A DNA stretch of 64,000 nt from assembly GCF_023264855.1 (NCBI RefSeq), contig NZ_JAHFUW010000009.1, forward strand, positions 37,613 to 101,612, read 5' to 3'. Below the pieces are notes generated by a model, which was not told where the DNA came from, searched no databases, and saw nothing but the letters and a program-made list of their open reading frames with translations. Source of the stretch: Herbiconiux sp. GTDB lineage: Bacteria > Actinomycetota > Actinomycetes > Actinomycetales > Microbacteriaceae. Below, piece after piece: positions 7,852-16,353 of the stretch. The position numbers were made by a program, and so were the translations under genes. Position 1 is the first letter of the stretch, and each line of letters begins with the position of its first letter.

Positions 7852-8862
7852 TCAGAGGCCCGAGTACGCGTGCAGGCCCTTGAAGAAGACGTTGACGACG
7901 CCGAAGTTGAACAGCACCGCGGCGAAGCCGACGATCGCGAGCCACGCCGACCGCGAACCGCGCCAGCCACGGGTGGCGCGAGCGTGGATGTACCCGGCGT
8001 AGATGACCCAGATGATGAAGGTCCAGACCTCTTTGGTGTCCCAGCCCCAGTAGCGGCCCCAGGCGCGCTCGGCCCAGATGGCGCCGGCGATGAGCGTGAA
8101 GGTCCAGAACACGAAGCCGACGATGTTCACCCGGTAGGCCTGGCGCTCGAGCGTCTCGGCATCCGGCAGCGTCTTGAGGAACCGCAGGCGCAGCACGGTG
8201 GCCAGGCGCGAGACCGAGTCGCCCTTCGTCTGCAGCAGCTGGATGACCGACAGGGCACCGCCGAGCGCGAAGAACGCCGTGCCGAGGATGGCCACGAGCA
8301 CGTGGATGACGAGCCAGGCCGACTGCAGCGCCGGCGGCAGCGGCGCCACCGTGACGTAGTACTGGAGCGTGGAGATGCCGAGCAGGATGAGCACCAGCCC
8401 GGTGACGAAGGTTCCGAGGAAGCGCATGTCTTGACGGATCAGCACCACCAGGAACACCGCCACGATCAGCAGCGTGCCCGTGATGGAGAACTCGTACATG
8501 TTGGCCCACGGCACTCGCGAGGCCGCGATGCCGCGCAGGATGACGCCGCCCAGCTGGATGACGAACCCGAGGATGGTGAACGAGACGCCCAGGCGCAGCG
8601 CGATCGACCGCTTGCCCGCGGAATCCACACCCGCCAGGGATACCAGCTCCGCGTCGTCGGCAGATGCGCCAGGTGCGCCCGACGATGCGCCCCCGCCCCC
8701 GGCCCCGACGGCTGCCGGCACCTTCGACTCGGCCGCTACGGCCCTCTTGACGGTGGACGAACGGCGCGCGAGATCGAGCGCGAACGCGATGAACGCGAGC
8801 GCGTACACGGCCATGGCCGAGTAGATGAGGATGATCGAGATCTCGTCGAGGGTTTGTGTCAC
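7852..8862 (-). CDS. ccsB: Cytochrome c biogenesis protein CcsB (ResC/CcsA family)
   Basis: Membrane protein of the system II haem export and ligation machinery that attaches haem to apocytochrome c outside the membrane. The 336 residues contain several transmembrane helices, a low-complexity Gly/Ala/Ser linker near residues 45-75, and the haem-handling tryptophan-rich signature WGRYWGWDTKEVW followed by HARATRGWRG. The GTG at 8862 starts VTQTLDEISIIL. The gene follows resB by 9 bases and closes the operon phosphatase-tlpA-ccdA-resB-ccsB. Confidence 0.94.
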   Translation of the reverse strand: MTQTLDEISIILIYSAMAVYALAFIAFALDLARRSSTVKRAVAAESKVPAAVGAGGGGASSGAPGASADDAELVSLAGVDSAGKRSIALRLGVSFTILGFVIQLGGVILRGIAASRVPWANMYEFSITGTLLIVAVFLVVLIRQDMRFLGTFVTGLVLILLGISTLQYYVTVAPLPPALQSAWLVIHVLVAILGTAFFALGGALSVIQLLQTKGDSVSRLATVLRLRFLKTLPDAETLERQAYRVNIVGFVFWTFTLIAGAIWAERAWGRYWGWDTKEVWTFIIWVIYAGYIHARATRGWRGSRSAWLAIVGFAAVLFNFGVVNVFFKGLHAYSGL

Positions 8863-8871
8863 AGCTAGAGC

Positions 8872-10674
8872 CTAAGCCTTCGGATCGGATGACGGAGAAG
8901 AGGATGACGCCTGGGGAGAAACCCCCTCGTCACCGGGGGTTGTGGAGAAGGGGACGTACGCCCCCGCGTGCCGATCGGCGAGCGCCGCCACGGCCTCCAC
9001 CAACCGCGGGTCGTCGCCTCGCGCGAGCCCGGCGTACTCGAGGTGCACACTCCCGTCGGCCCGGGCGGTCGCCTTCACCCACACCCGCCGGCGCGGGATG
9101 AACAGCGAGGTCAGCAGGCCGCCGAGCACCAGGATGGCGAACAGCAGCATCCAGGTCTGGGTGGCGTCGTGATGCACGTCGAACGAGGCGAAGCGCTTCA
9201 CGCCGTCCAGCGACACCGTGCCGAGACCGTTCGGCAGCGACGCGGTCTCGCCCGGCTTCAGCTCGATCGAGTCCACACCCGTGGCGCCGCCGGTGAGCTG
9301 GTTCATCTTGTCGGTGTCCAGCGAGTAGACGGATGCGGGCACGCCGCCGTCCAGGCCCAGGTCGCCGTCGTAGACGTTGAGCGTCAGCACCGGGTACTCG
9401 AGGTCGGGGAAACTGGAGAAGTACGCCCCCGACGAGGACTGCGACTGGGTGGGGTAGAAGAATCCGATCATGCCGAGCTGGTCGGCCAGCCCGTCGGGCA
9501 CCTTGACCACGCCGAGCGAGGTGAGGCTCGCATCCTGGGGCAGGAAGGGCACCGAGTCGGTGAACACCACGTTCCCCGAAGGATCGCGCACCGTGATGGT
9601 AGGCGCGTAGCCGTTGCCCAGCAGGTACACGTCCGTGCCGCCGATCTTCAGCGGGCTGTTCACCTTGATGTCTTCGGAGGAGGCCGTGCCGTCGGCCTGC
9701 GTGGTGGTGACCGCCGCCGTGTAGTCGAGCGGCTGGCCGAAGGCCTTCAGGGACTCGGTCTCATAGGTCGCCGAGAAGGAGTCGAGCGTGAGCGAGTACG
9801 GCGAGAGCTGGTCGTCGCTGAAGAACCGGCCGGGGTTGAACGAGTCGTAGGCGAGCAGCGTGTTCACGAAGGTCTGGCCCTCCACCACCACGCGCTGGCC
9901 GCTGTACCCGAAACCGCCGCCGACTCCGACGGTGAGCAGGATGCCGACCAGCGCCGAGTGGAACACCAGGTTGCCGGTCTCGCGCAGGTAGCCCCGCTCG
10001 GCCGACACCGAGGCGGTCTCCAGCCCGGTCTTCTTGTCGACGCCCGTGAACACGACCGTGCGGTAGCGCTGGCGCTTCAGCAGAGCGCGCGCCGAGTCGA
10101 CCACCGAGGCGGCCGAGACGGTGGGGGCCGCCGCCGAGACGCCCGATCCGGATGCCCCCTCCGCGGTACCCGCGATGTCGCGCGTCGTGAACCCCGCGAG
10201 CCGCGACAGCCGCGCGGGGGTGCGCGGCGGCTTCGCCCGCAGTGCGTCGAAGTGGTGCTTCGTGCGCGGCACCACGCAGCCGATCAACGAGATGAACAGC
10301 AGCAGGTAGATCGACGAGAACCACACCGAGGTGTACACGTCGAACGCCTGCACCTTGTCGAGCACCGGTGCGAGATCGGGATTGTCGACGAAGTACTGCG
10401 TGACGCCGTTCGGGTCGGCCGCGCGTTGCGGCACGAGCGATCCGGGCACCGCCGCGAGGGCGAGCAGCAGCAGCAGGAACAGCGCCGTGCGCATGCTCGT
10501 CAACTGCCGCCAGAAGAACCGCAGCCAGCCCACGAACCCGAGCTTGGGCTGCGTGATGTCGTCGGAACCGGAATCGGCGCCAGAACCCGAGCCGGATCCG
10601 GTGCCGCCGCCGAAGCCGCCGCGCTTGCCGGCGCCGGGCTCCGCGGAGTCGTAGTGATCAGATGGGCGAGACAA
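8872..10674 (-). CDS. resB: Cytochrome c biogenesis protein ResB (Ccs1)
   Basis: Partner of CcsB in system II haem delivery. The 600 residues begin with a Gly/Ser-rich cytoplasmic tail of about 40 residues, then helices LTSMRTALFLLLLLALAAVP and VWFSSIYLLLFISLIGCVVP, a third helix NLVFHSALVGILLTVGVGGG, a large extracytoplasmic domain and a last helix TWMLLFAILVLGGLLTSLFI. This is the ResB layout. The start appears to be a TTG at 10674 (LSRPSDHYDS) overlapping the last 17 bases of ccdA; no ATG or GTG upstream of the first helix fits better, so the exact start is uncertain. Confidence 0.92.
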   Translation of the reverse strand: MSRPSDHYDSAEPGAGKRGGFGGGTGSGSGSGADSGSDDITQPKLGFVGWLRFFWRQLTSMRTALFLLLLLALAAVPGSLVPQRAADPNGVTQYFVDNPDLAPVLDKVQAFDVYTSVWFSSIYLLLFISLIGCVVPRTKHHFDALRAKPPRTPARLSRLAGFTTRDIAGTAEGASGSGVSAAAPTVSAASVVDSARALLKRQRYRTVVFTGVDKKTGLETASVSAERGYLRETGNLVFHSALVGILLTVGVGGGFGYSGQRVVVEGQTFVNTLLAYDSFNPGRFFSDDQLSPYSLTLDSFSATYETESLKAFGQPLDYTAAVTTTQADGTASSEDIKVNSPLKIGGTDVYLLGNGYAPTITVRDPSGNVVFTDSVPFLPQDASLTSLGVVKVPDGLADQLGMIGFFYPTQSQSSSGAYFSSFPDLEYPVLTLNVYDGDLGLDGGVPASVYSLDTDKMNQLTGGATGVDSIELKPGETASLPNGLGTVSLDGVKRFASFDVHHDATQTWMLLFAILVLGGLLTSLFIPRRRVWVKATARADGSVHLEYAGLARGDDPRLVEAVAALADRHAGAYVPFSTTPGDEGVSPQASSSSPSSDPKA

Positions 10675-11422
10675 AACCGTTGATCACCGCCTGCAGCTGG
10701 TAGATCCAGATCGTCCAGAGGCCGCTCACCATGAGCACGCCGATCGCGACCAGCAGCGCGCCGCCGACGATGTTGATGGTGCGGATGTGCCGCTTCAGGA
10801 ACGACACCGATCCGGTCACCCAGTCGAGCCCGAGGGCCACCAGGAGGAACGGCACGCCGAGGCCGATGCAGTAGAACAGGCCGAGCAGCACGCCACTCCA
10901 CGCCGAGCCGCTGGTGAGGCTGAGCGCCTGGATCGCGCCGAGGGTCGGGCCGATGCACGGCGTCCAGCCGAGACCGAACACGATGCCCAGGACGGGCGCG
11001 CCCGCGAGGCCGGTCGCCGGCCGCCACGAGGGCTTGAAGGTGCGCTGCAGAAAGCTGAACTGCCCGATGAACACGAGCCCGAGCACGATGACGACCACGC
11101 CCATGATGCGGGTGATGGCGTCCTGCCAGACGACGAGCCAGGTGCCGAGGGCGCCGAACGCGGCCGAGTAGGCCAGGAAGATCACCGAGAACCCGAGGAT
11201 GAACAGGGCGATGCCGAGGAACATCCGCCGCCGGCCCGCCTTGCGGGAGCCGCCCTCGGCGCGCGCGCCGGCATCCGAGATGCCGCCCACGTAGGCGAGG
11301 TAGCCCGGAACGAGCGGCAGCACGCACGGCGACGCGAACGACACGAGCCCGGCCAGCAGGGCGATCGGGATGGCAAGCAGCAGCTGCCCGCTGAGCACGA
11401 TCTCGGCGAAGGGATTGCCCAC
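10658..11422 (-). CDS. ccdA: Cytochrome c biogenesis transmembrane protein CcdA
   Basis: Six-helix membrane protein that passes electrons from cytosolic thioredoxin to extracytoplasmic thiol carriers, keeping apocytochrome c cysteines reduced. The 254 residues contain the two half-motifs with redox cysteines, FASPCVLPLVPGYLAYVGG and GWTPCIGPTLGAIQALS, and the expected helices. It starts 4 bases after the TlpA-like lipoprotein stop; the lipoprotein is its probable electron acceptor. Confidence 0.95.
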   Translation of the reverse strand: MGNPFAEIVLSGQLLLAIPIALLAGLVSFASPCVLPLVPGYLAYVGGISDAGARAEGGSRKAGRRRMFLGIALFILGFSVIFLAYSAAFGALGTWLVVWQDAITRIMGVVVIVLGLVFIGQFSFLQRTFKPSWRPATGLAGAPVLGIVFGLGWTPCIGPTLGAIQALSLTSGSAWSGVLLGLFYCIGLGVPFLLVALGLDWVTGSVSFLKRHIRTINIVGGALLVAIGVLMVSGLWTIWIYQLQAVINGFVSPI

Positions 11423-11426
11423 GGGC

Positions 11427-12059
11427 TCAGTCCGCCCCGACGGCGGCCGGCGTCGGCGTGGCGGCCGGCGTCGAGGTGTCGCCGAGGCTCGACTTGATGA
11501 GGGTCTCCAAGATCGACGGATCGCTCACCCGGCCCAGGATGCGCGCCGCAACGCGGCCCTCGGTGTCGAGTACCAGGGTGGTCGGCACCGCATTGGGGGC
11601 CACCGTGCCGGAGAAGGCGAACTGCATCGCCCCGTCGGTGTCGACGATCGAGGGATAGCTGATGCCGAAGGTCTTCGAGAAGGCCGCTGCGGTGTCGGCC
11701 TGGTCGCGCACGTTCACGCCGAGGAAGGATGCTCCCGAGCCTTCGAACTGCTGGTTCAGCTTCTCGAGGTCGGGGGCCTCGGCGCGGCAGGGCGCGCAGC
11801 CGGCGTACCAGAAGTTGAGCACGAGCACCTGGCCGGCGTAGTCGGCCGAGCTGACCGTCTCGCCCTGTTCGTCGGTGCCGGTGAACTCGACCGGCTCGCC
11901 GCGATCGGCCTCGTTCACCTCGGTGACGGTGCCGTCACCGGAGATGTAGCCCTTGTTGCTGCCATCCAGGTACTGCTGCGCCAGCGGATCGTTCGTGCAC
12001 CCGGTCAGCGCCAGGGCGCCGGCGGCCACCACGGCGGCGAGCGCGAGACGGAGCTTCAC
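11427..12059 (-). CDS. TlpA/ResA-like thioredoxin lipoprotein
   Basis: Extracytoplasmic thiol-disulfide oxidoreductase that probably reduces apocytochrome c cysteines with electrons from CcdA. The 210 residues begin with a lipoprotein signal ending in the lipobox LALTGC (Cys 21), then an AhpC/TSA-Redoxin fold with the active site WYAGCAPCRAEAP and the cis-proline region VPTTLVLD. The C-terminus is a Thr/Pro/Ala-rich tail. The GTG at 12059 overlaps the stop of the upstream phosphatase gene by 4 bases, so translation is coupled. Confidence 0.92.
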   Translation of the reverse strand: MKLRLALAAVVAAGALALTGCTNDPLAQQYLDGSNKGYISGDGTVTEVNEADRGEPVEFTGTDEQGETVSSADYAGQVLVLNFWYAGCAPCRAEAPDLEKLNQQFEGSGASFLGVNVRDQADTAAAFSKTFGISYPSIVDTDGAMQFAFSGTVAPNAVPTTLVLDTEGRVAARILGRVSDPSILETLIKSSLGDTSTPAATPTPAAVGAD

Positions 12060-12700
12060 ACCGCCCCCACATCGGTCGCGGTCGCGGCCAGCGGCGCCGC
12101 GGGATCGGTGTACCCGACCTCCACGAAGCGGTCGCCCCGGCGTTCGAAGCTCGTGACGCTCGACAGCGCGCAGCGGCGCTTGCGCGGGTCGTGCGGCAGC
12201 GACTCGCCCACGATGGTGCGGTGCGCGATCCAGATCGGCGACTGGTGGCTGACCATCACGACGTCGCCCGATTCGACCGAGGCGTGCGCATCCGTCATCG
12301 CCGCGAGCATCCGGGTCGAGAGGCTCCTGAACGACTCGCCCCACGACGGCCGCCAGGGGTTGTAGAAGTAGCGCCACATCCGCGGGTCGCGCAGCGCTCC
12401 GCCGGGGCCCGACATCCGGCGCCCCTCGAAGGCGTTGGTGGGCTCGATGATGCGCTCTTCGACGACCGGATCGAGGCCGAGCCCCAGAGCGATCGGCTCG
12501 CCGGACTCGCGAGCCCGCTGCAGAGGAGAGGTGTAGAGCCGCGCGATCGGCCGGTCGCGCGCGATCAGGTCGTCGGCGGCCGCCTGCGCCATCCGCCGGC
12601 CGAGCTCGGAGAGGCCGAACCCCGGGATGCGCCCGTAGAGCACGTGATCGGGATTGAAGACTTCGCCGTGGCGGACGAGATGGATCTGGCTGGCGGGCAC
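12056..12700 (-). CDS. Histidine phosphatase family protein (phosphoglycerate mutase-like)
   Basis: 214-residue member of the histidine phosphatase superfamily. It shows the catalytic motif IHLVRHGEVFNP close to the N-terminus, LYTSPLQRARESGEPIA and VVMVSHQSPIW with the second catalytic His. Substrate unknown; members of this type are regularly the first gene of actinobacterial cytochrome c maturation operons. I use the GTG at 12700 (VPASQIHLVRHG), which puts the RHG motif at the usual distance from the N-terminus; the longer reading adds an unlikely Arg-rich leader. Confidence 0.88.
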   Translation of the reverse strand: MPASQIHLVRHGEVFNPDHVLYGRIPGFGLSELGRRMAQAAADDLIARDRPIARLYTSPLQRARESGEPIALGLGLDPVVEERIIEPTNAFEGRRMSGPGGALRDPRMWRYFYNPWRPSWGESFRSLSTRMLAAMTDAHASVESGDVVMVSHQSPIWIAHRTIVGESLPHDPRKRRCALSSVTSFERRGDRFVEVGYTDPAAPLAATATDVGAV

Positions 12701-12763
12701 GGCATCCAGTCTACGAGCGGTGTTGCCGTGTATCCGCCGAGAGCCGGATGCTCGCCACGACAA

Positions 12764-12778
12764 TGTAGATCCGCTACA
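12764..12778. promoter_or_regulatory. Short operator-like inverted repeat
   Basis: TGTAG and CTACA with a 5-base spacer form a perfect 15-bp inverted repeat. Further TGTAG copies follow at about 12785 and 12832, between the phosphatase gene and the small peptide gene at 12851. It may bind a regulator of the downstream catabolic genes; which one is unknown. Confidence 0.35.
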
Positions 12779-12850
12779 CGAGACTTGTAGAACTATGCGA
12801 TTGTGCTCAACGGTTGTCGCGCGAATAATTGTAGGCAGAAAGGCTTAATC

Positions 12851-12961
12851 ATGACCCTCATCACCCTCACCGCATTCGCTCTCGTCTCCGTCGCCGGAAT
12901 CGTCGCCACCGTCAAGACGCTCCGCGTCGACGGCTACCGCGCCGTTCCCAGCCACCGCTGA
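12851..12961 (+). CDS. 36-residue single-helix membrane peptide
   Basis: Reading from the ATG at 12851 gives MTLITLTAFALVSVAGIVAT followed by VKTLRVDGYRAVPSHR and a TGA stop. It has a purine-rich ribosome site (AGAAAGG) upstream, one hydrophobic helix and a basic C-terminal tail containing DGYR, a tail I recall as common in small proteins of Micrococcales. It precedes mmsA by 147 bases on the same strand. Function unknown; recognisable mainly by the ribosome site, codon use and helix. Confidence 0.6.
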   Translation: MTLITLTAFALVSVAGIVATVKTLRVDGYRAVPSHR

Positions 12962-13108
12962 CCCGGATCGATCGGGCGGCCGGCCCACTTGGACCTTCCG
13001 TCCAACAGGCATCCGCTCGATCGACATTCCGGTACGGACCCTGACCGGATCACCCCCCTACGCTCGCTCTCGACCGCCCCTTTCGAGAACGAGACGCCGA
13101 GGTATCCC

Positions 13109-14620
13109 ATGTCCGCACCGATCGACTCCCCCGTCCCCGTCGTCCCGCACTGGATCGACGGCGCCGAGCACCCCTCGACCTCCGGCCGCACCGCTCCCGT
13201 CTACGACCCCGCCCTCGGCGTCGTGACCAAGCAGGTCGCCCTGGCCGACCAGAACGAGATCGCCGCCGCGATCGCCTCGGCCAAGGCCGCGTTCCCCGCC
13301 TGGCGCGACCTCTCGCTCACCAAGCGCCAGTCGGTGCTGTTCGCGTTCCGCGAGCTGCTGAACTCCCGCAAGGGCGAACTCGCCGCCATCATCACCGCCG
13401 AGCACGGCAAGGAGCTGTCCGACGCGATGGGCGAGATCGCCCGCGGCCAGGAGGTCGTGGAGTTCGCCACCGGCCTCGCGCACCACCTCAAGGGCGAGTA
13501 CTCCGAGCAGGTCTCGACCGGCATCGACGTGTACTCCACCAAGCAGCCGCTCGGCGTCGTGGGCATCATCAGCCCCTTCAACTTCCCGGCCATGGTGCCG
13601 ATGTGGTTCTTCCCGATCGCCATTGCGGCCGGCAACACCGTCATCCTGAAGCCCAGCGAGAAAGACCCATCGGCCGCCATCTGGCTCGCCCAGCTGTGGA
13701 AGGAGGCCGGACTCCCCGACGGCGTCTTCACCGTGCTGAACGGCGACAAGGAGGCCGTCGACGGCCTGCTCACCTCGCCCGACGTCGCGAGCATCTCCTT
13801 CGTCGGCTCCACCCCCATCGCGCGGTACGTCTACGAGACCGGCACCAAGCACGGCAAGCGCGTGCAGGCTCTCGGCGGGGCCAAGAACCACATGCTGGCG
13901 CTGCCGGACGCCGACCTCGACCTGGTCGCCGATTCCGCCATCAATGCGGGCTTCGGATCCGCCGGCGAGCGCTGCATGGCCGTCTCGGTCGTGGTGGCGG
14001 TCGAGCCCGTGGCCGATCCGCTGATCGAGAAGATCCGCTCCCGGATGGCCGGACTCCGGATCGGCGACGGCCGACGCGGCTGCGACATGGGGCCGCTGGT
14101 CACCGAGGCGCACCGCGACAAGGTGGCCTCCTACGTGCAGATCGCCGAGCAGGACGGGGCCACCGTGGTGGTCGACGGCCGCGACGTGCAGCCCGACGGC
14201 GACCCGAACGGCTTCTGGTTCGGCCCGACGCTGATCGACAACGTGCCCACCACTTCGCGGGTGTACACCGAGGAGATCTTCGGGCCGGTGCTGTCGATCG
14301 TGCGCGTCTCCTCCTATGACGAGGGCGTCGCCCTGATCAACTCGGGTGCCTTCGGCAACGGCACCGCCATCTTCACGAACGACGGTGGGGCAGCCCGCCG
14401 CTTCCAGAACGAGATCCAGGTGGGCATGATCGGCATCAACGTGCCGATCCCGGTTCCGGCCGCGACCTTCTCGTTCGGCGGCTGGAAGGCCTCCCTCTTC
14501 GGCGACACCAAGGCGCACGGCGCCGAGGGTGTGCGCTTCTTCACCCAGCAGAAAGCCATCACCTCGCGCTGGCTCGACCCCTCGCACGGCGGCATCAACC
14601 TGGGCTTCCCCCAGAACTGA
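13109..14620 (+). CDS. mmsA: CoA-acylating (methyl)malonate-semialdehyde dehydrogenase MmsA
   Basis: Oxidises methylmalonate or malonate semialdehyde to propionyl- or acetyl-CoA using NAD and CoA. The 503 residues have the ALDH fold with ISPFNFPAMVPMWFFP, NTVILKPSEKDPS, FVGSTPIARYVYETG, the MmsA-specific QALGGAKNHMLALPDADLD in place of the usual catalytic Glu motif, and the nucleophile in GSAGERCMAVSV (Cys about 289). The start at 13109 (MSAPIDSP) is the ATG closest to the conserved WIDG. Next to a PucR regulator and a class III aminotransferase, it fits valine, thymine or beta-alanine breakdown. Confidence 0.93.
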   Translation: MSAPIDSPVPVVPHWIDGAEHPSTSGRTAPVYDPALGVVTKQVALADQNEIAAAIASAKAAFPAWRDLSLTKRQSVLFAFRELLNSRKGELAAIITAEHGKELSDAMGEIARGQEVVEFATGLAHHLKGEYSEQVSTGIDVYSTKQPLGVVGIISPFNFPAMVPMWFFPIAIAAGNTVILKPSEKDPSAAIWLAQLWKEAGLPDGVFTVLNGDKEAVDGLLTSPDVASISFVGSTPIARYVYETGTKHGKRVQALGGAKNHMLALPDADLDLVADSAINAGFGSAGERCMAVSVVVAVEPVADPLIEKIRSRMAGLRIGDGRRGCDMGPLVTEAHRDKVASYVQIAEQDGATVVVDGRDVQPDGDPNGFWFGPTLIDNVPTTSRVYTEEIFGPVLSIVRVSSYDEGVALINSGAFGNGTAIFTNDGGAARRFQNEIQVGMIGINVPIPVPAATFSFGGWKASLFGDTKAHGAEGVRFFTQQKAITSRWLDPSHGGINLGFPQN

Positions 14621-14660
14621 CGCCAGCGCAGAACTGACGGGCAGCCCAGAACTGACGCCG
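14612..14660 (+). repeat. Triplicated mmsA stop-codon region
   Basis: CAGAACTGA, the last two codons and stop of mmsA, occurs at 14612, 14629 and 14647, so a 17-18 bp unit is present three times in tandem. The copies after the first are non-coding. Confidence 0.85.
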
Positions 14661-14693
14661 CTCCGGTAACCGAGCGGATGGCGGCTCTGCGGC

Positions 14694-16211
14694 TCAGACG
14701 AGCTGCAGAGCCGCCCAGAGCTCGGCGCGGGCCGCGAAGCGCTCGAGGTCGACGCCCAGGAGGGCGCCGGCCGCATCCACCCGGTTGCGCACGGTATGAC
14801 GGTGCACGCCGAGCTCGCGCGCGGCCGGATCCCACGCCCCGTTCTGCGCCAGCCACACCCGCAAGGTCGCGAGCATCGTCTCGCGCTCGGCCTCGGGCAG
14901 CTCGAGCACCGGCCGCAGCACGCGCCGTGCCACCTCGGCGCCGCCCGAGGCCGCGAGCAGGCCGTGCAGGCCCTGCTCGGCCAGGTTCTCGAAGTCGACG
15001 AAGGGCCGCTCGCGGGTGGTGGCGGCCGCCGCGTGCCGCGCTTCGGCGAGCGCCCTCGGCAGCTCGCTCCAGCCCACGGGCCCCGACGACCCGGCGCCCA
15101 ATCCGTGCCGCCGCAGCAGCGGATGCGCCTCGTCGCGCTCGTCGTAGCGCGTGATGACGAGCGTCTCGTCGCCGTGTTCGGCGAAGAACATCCGCCCCGC
15201 ATTGCGGTCGGCGAGCAGCTCCAGCTCGTCGAACAGCGACTGCCCGGGCACCTCTCCCACCACGAGAGCCACCCGCACGGGCTCGGTCGGCAACGGCCCC
15301 CAGAGGCTTCCCGCCGTGCGGTCGGCCACGTCGACGACCCCCGACTGCAGCAGCTCGAACAGGCCCGTGCGCAGTCGCCGCCGCGCCGCATCCAGTGTTC
15401 TGCGCTGCTCGAGCGCGATGCTGGCGAGGCCGATCACGCTCGCCACGAGGTCGCTGCCGGCCGGATCCAGCGGCGTCGACGCCCCCACCGCCAGCACTCC
15501 CCGCAGGTGCCCGCGCTGCCCGAGCGTCTGCAGCGAGATGCCGCCGCCCTCCTCGATGATGCGCAGCCCCGCCCGCGATCCGCGCCCGAGCGCCTGCGCG
15601 ACGGCCTGCTCGACGACCGGCTGCAGTTCGCTCGGCACCGGCGCGAGCCCGGGCACCCGCACCGCCGTGCCCGCCGAGTCGTAGAGCGCCACCCAGCTCT
15701 CCAGCCGTTCGGCGAGTTCGAGCAGGATGGCACCGAGCCCGTCGACGCGCAGCGCCGCCCGCGCGATCGCCCGCTGCGCCTCCAGCGACCACTCCAGGCG
15801 CTCACGCCGCTCCTCGGCGATCACGTCGGCGACGAAGCGGATGATGCCGATGAACGGCGTCGCCGTCGCCACCGCGAACAGCGGCAGCCCGGCCTCGTCA
15901 GAGGCTCGCACGAGCGCCGGCGGGATGTCGTCGTGCCAGATCCCGCGCGCGAAACCCAGCGCGAGCACTCCCCTGTCGCGCAGGCGGCCGACGTACGCGG
16001 CGGCGAAGGCCTCGCCGGGTGTGCGCTCGAACTGCGCGCCATCCGTCAGCAGCAGCTGCCCGGCCTCCAGCCACGGCGTCGGGTCGTCGAGGTCGGAGCT
16101 GTGCGCCCAGGTGAGCGGCTGATCCAGTACCGGGTCGAGCAGGGTGCCGCCGGCCACCAGCTCCATCCGGAACTCGCGGCGGGCCAGGATGCTGCGCAAC
16201 GTCGCGGGCAT
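14694..16211 (-). CDS. PucR-family transcriptional regulator
   Basis: 505-residue regulator with an N-terminal PucR ligand-binding domain (TLRSILARREFRMELVAGG; WAHSSDLDDPTPWLEAGQLL), a central GGDEF-like CdaR region and a C-terminal helix-turn-helix (LRVWLAQNGAWDPAARELGV then HRHTVRNRVDAAGALLGVDL). Such regulators often control purine, pyrimidine or amino-acid catabolism. The ATG at 16211 is preceded by a strong site (AAGGAGGA), which decides the start. It lies between mmsA and the aminotransferase and is divergent from the latter by 142 bases, so it probably controls one or both. Confidence 0.9.
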   Translation of the reverse strand: MPATLRSILARREFRMELVAGGTLLDPVLDQPLTWAHSSDLDDPTPWLEAGQLLLTDGAQFERTPGEAFAAAYVGRLRDRGVLALGFARGIWHDDIPPALVRASDEAGLPLFAVATATPFIGIIRFVADVIAEERRERLEWSLEAQRAIARAALRVDGLGAILLELAERLESWVALYDSAGTAVRVPGLAPVPSELQPVVEQAVAQALGRGSRAGLRIIEEGGGISLQTLGQRGHLRGVLAVGASTPLDPAGSDLVASVIGLASIALEQRRTLDAARRRLRTGLFELLQSGVVDVADRTAGSLWGPLPTEPVRVALVVGEVPGQSLFDELELLADRNAGRMFFAEHGDETLVITRYDERDEAHPLLRRHGLGAGSSGPVGWSELPRALAEARHAAAATTRERPFVDFENLAEQGLHGLLAASGGAEVARRVLRPVLELPEAERETMLATLRVWLAQNGAWDPAARELGVHRHTVRNRVDAAGALLGVDLERFAARAELWAALQLV

Positions 16212-16353
16212 CCGTCCTCCTTCGCGGGCACGGGCCCGCCATCCGTTCGACTCGCGCAGCACCGTCTGCCGCGCTTCAATTCGTCCAACTTCCAGCTTAG
16301 CCTTCGACGTTCTGGCACCACGGCGATCGCCTCGCCGCGCTCACACTGAAGGC

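Noticed and set aside
8968..10683. 571-codon plus-strand open frame opposite resB
   Set aside because: Composition rich in Arg, His and Gly with no domain; resB on the other strand has transmembrane helices and family structure.
12056..12700. Glycolytic phosphoglycerate mutase
   Set aside because: Only the general RHG histidine-phosphatase motifs are present; the context is cytochrome c maturation, so a specific glycolytic role is not supported.
13058..15391. 777-codon minus-strand frame spanning mmsA and pucR
   Set aside because: Crosses two well-supported genes in the wrong frame and has no recognisable domain.
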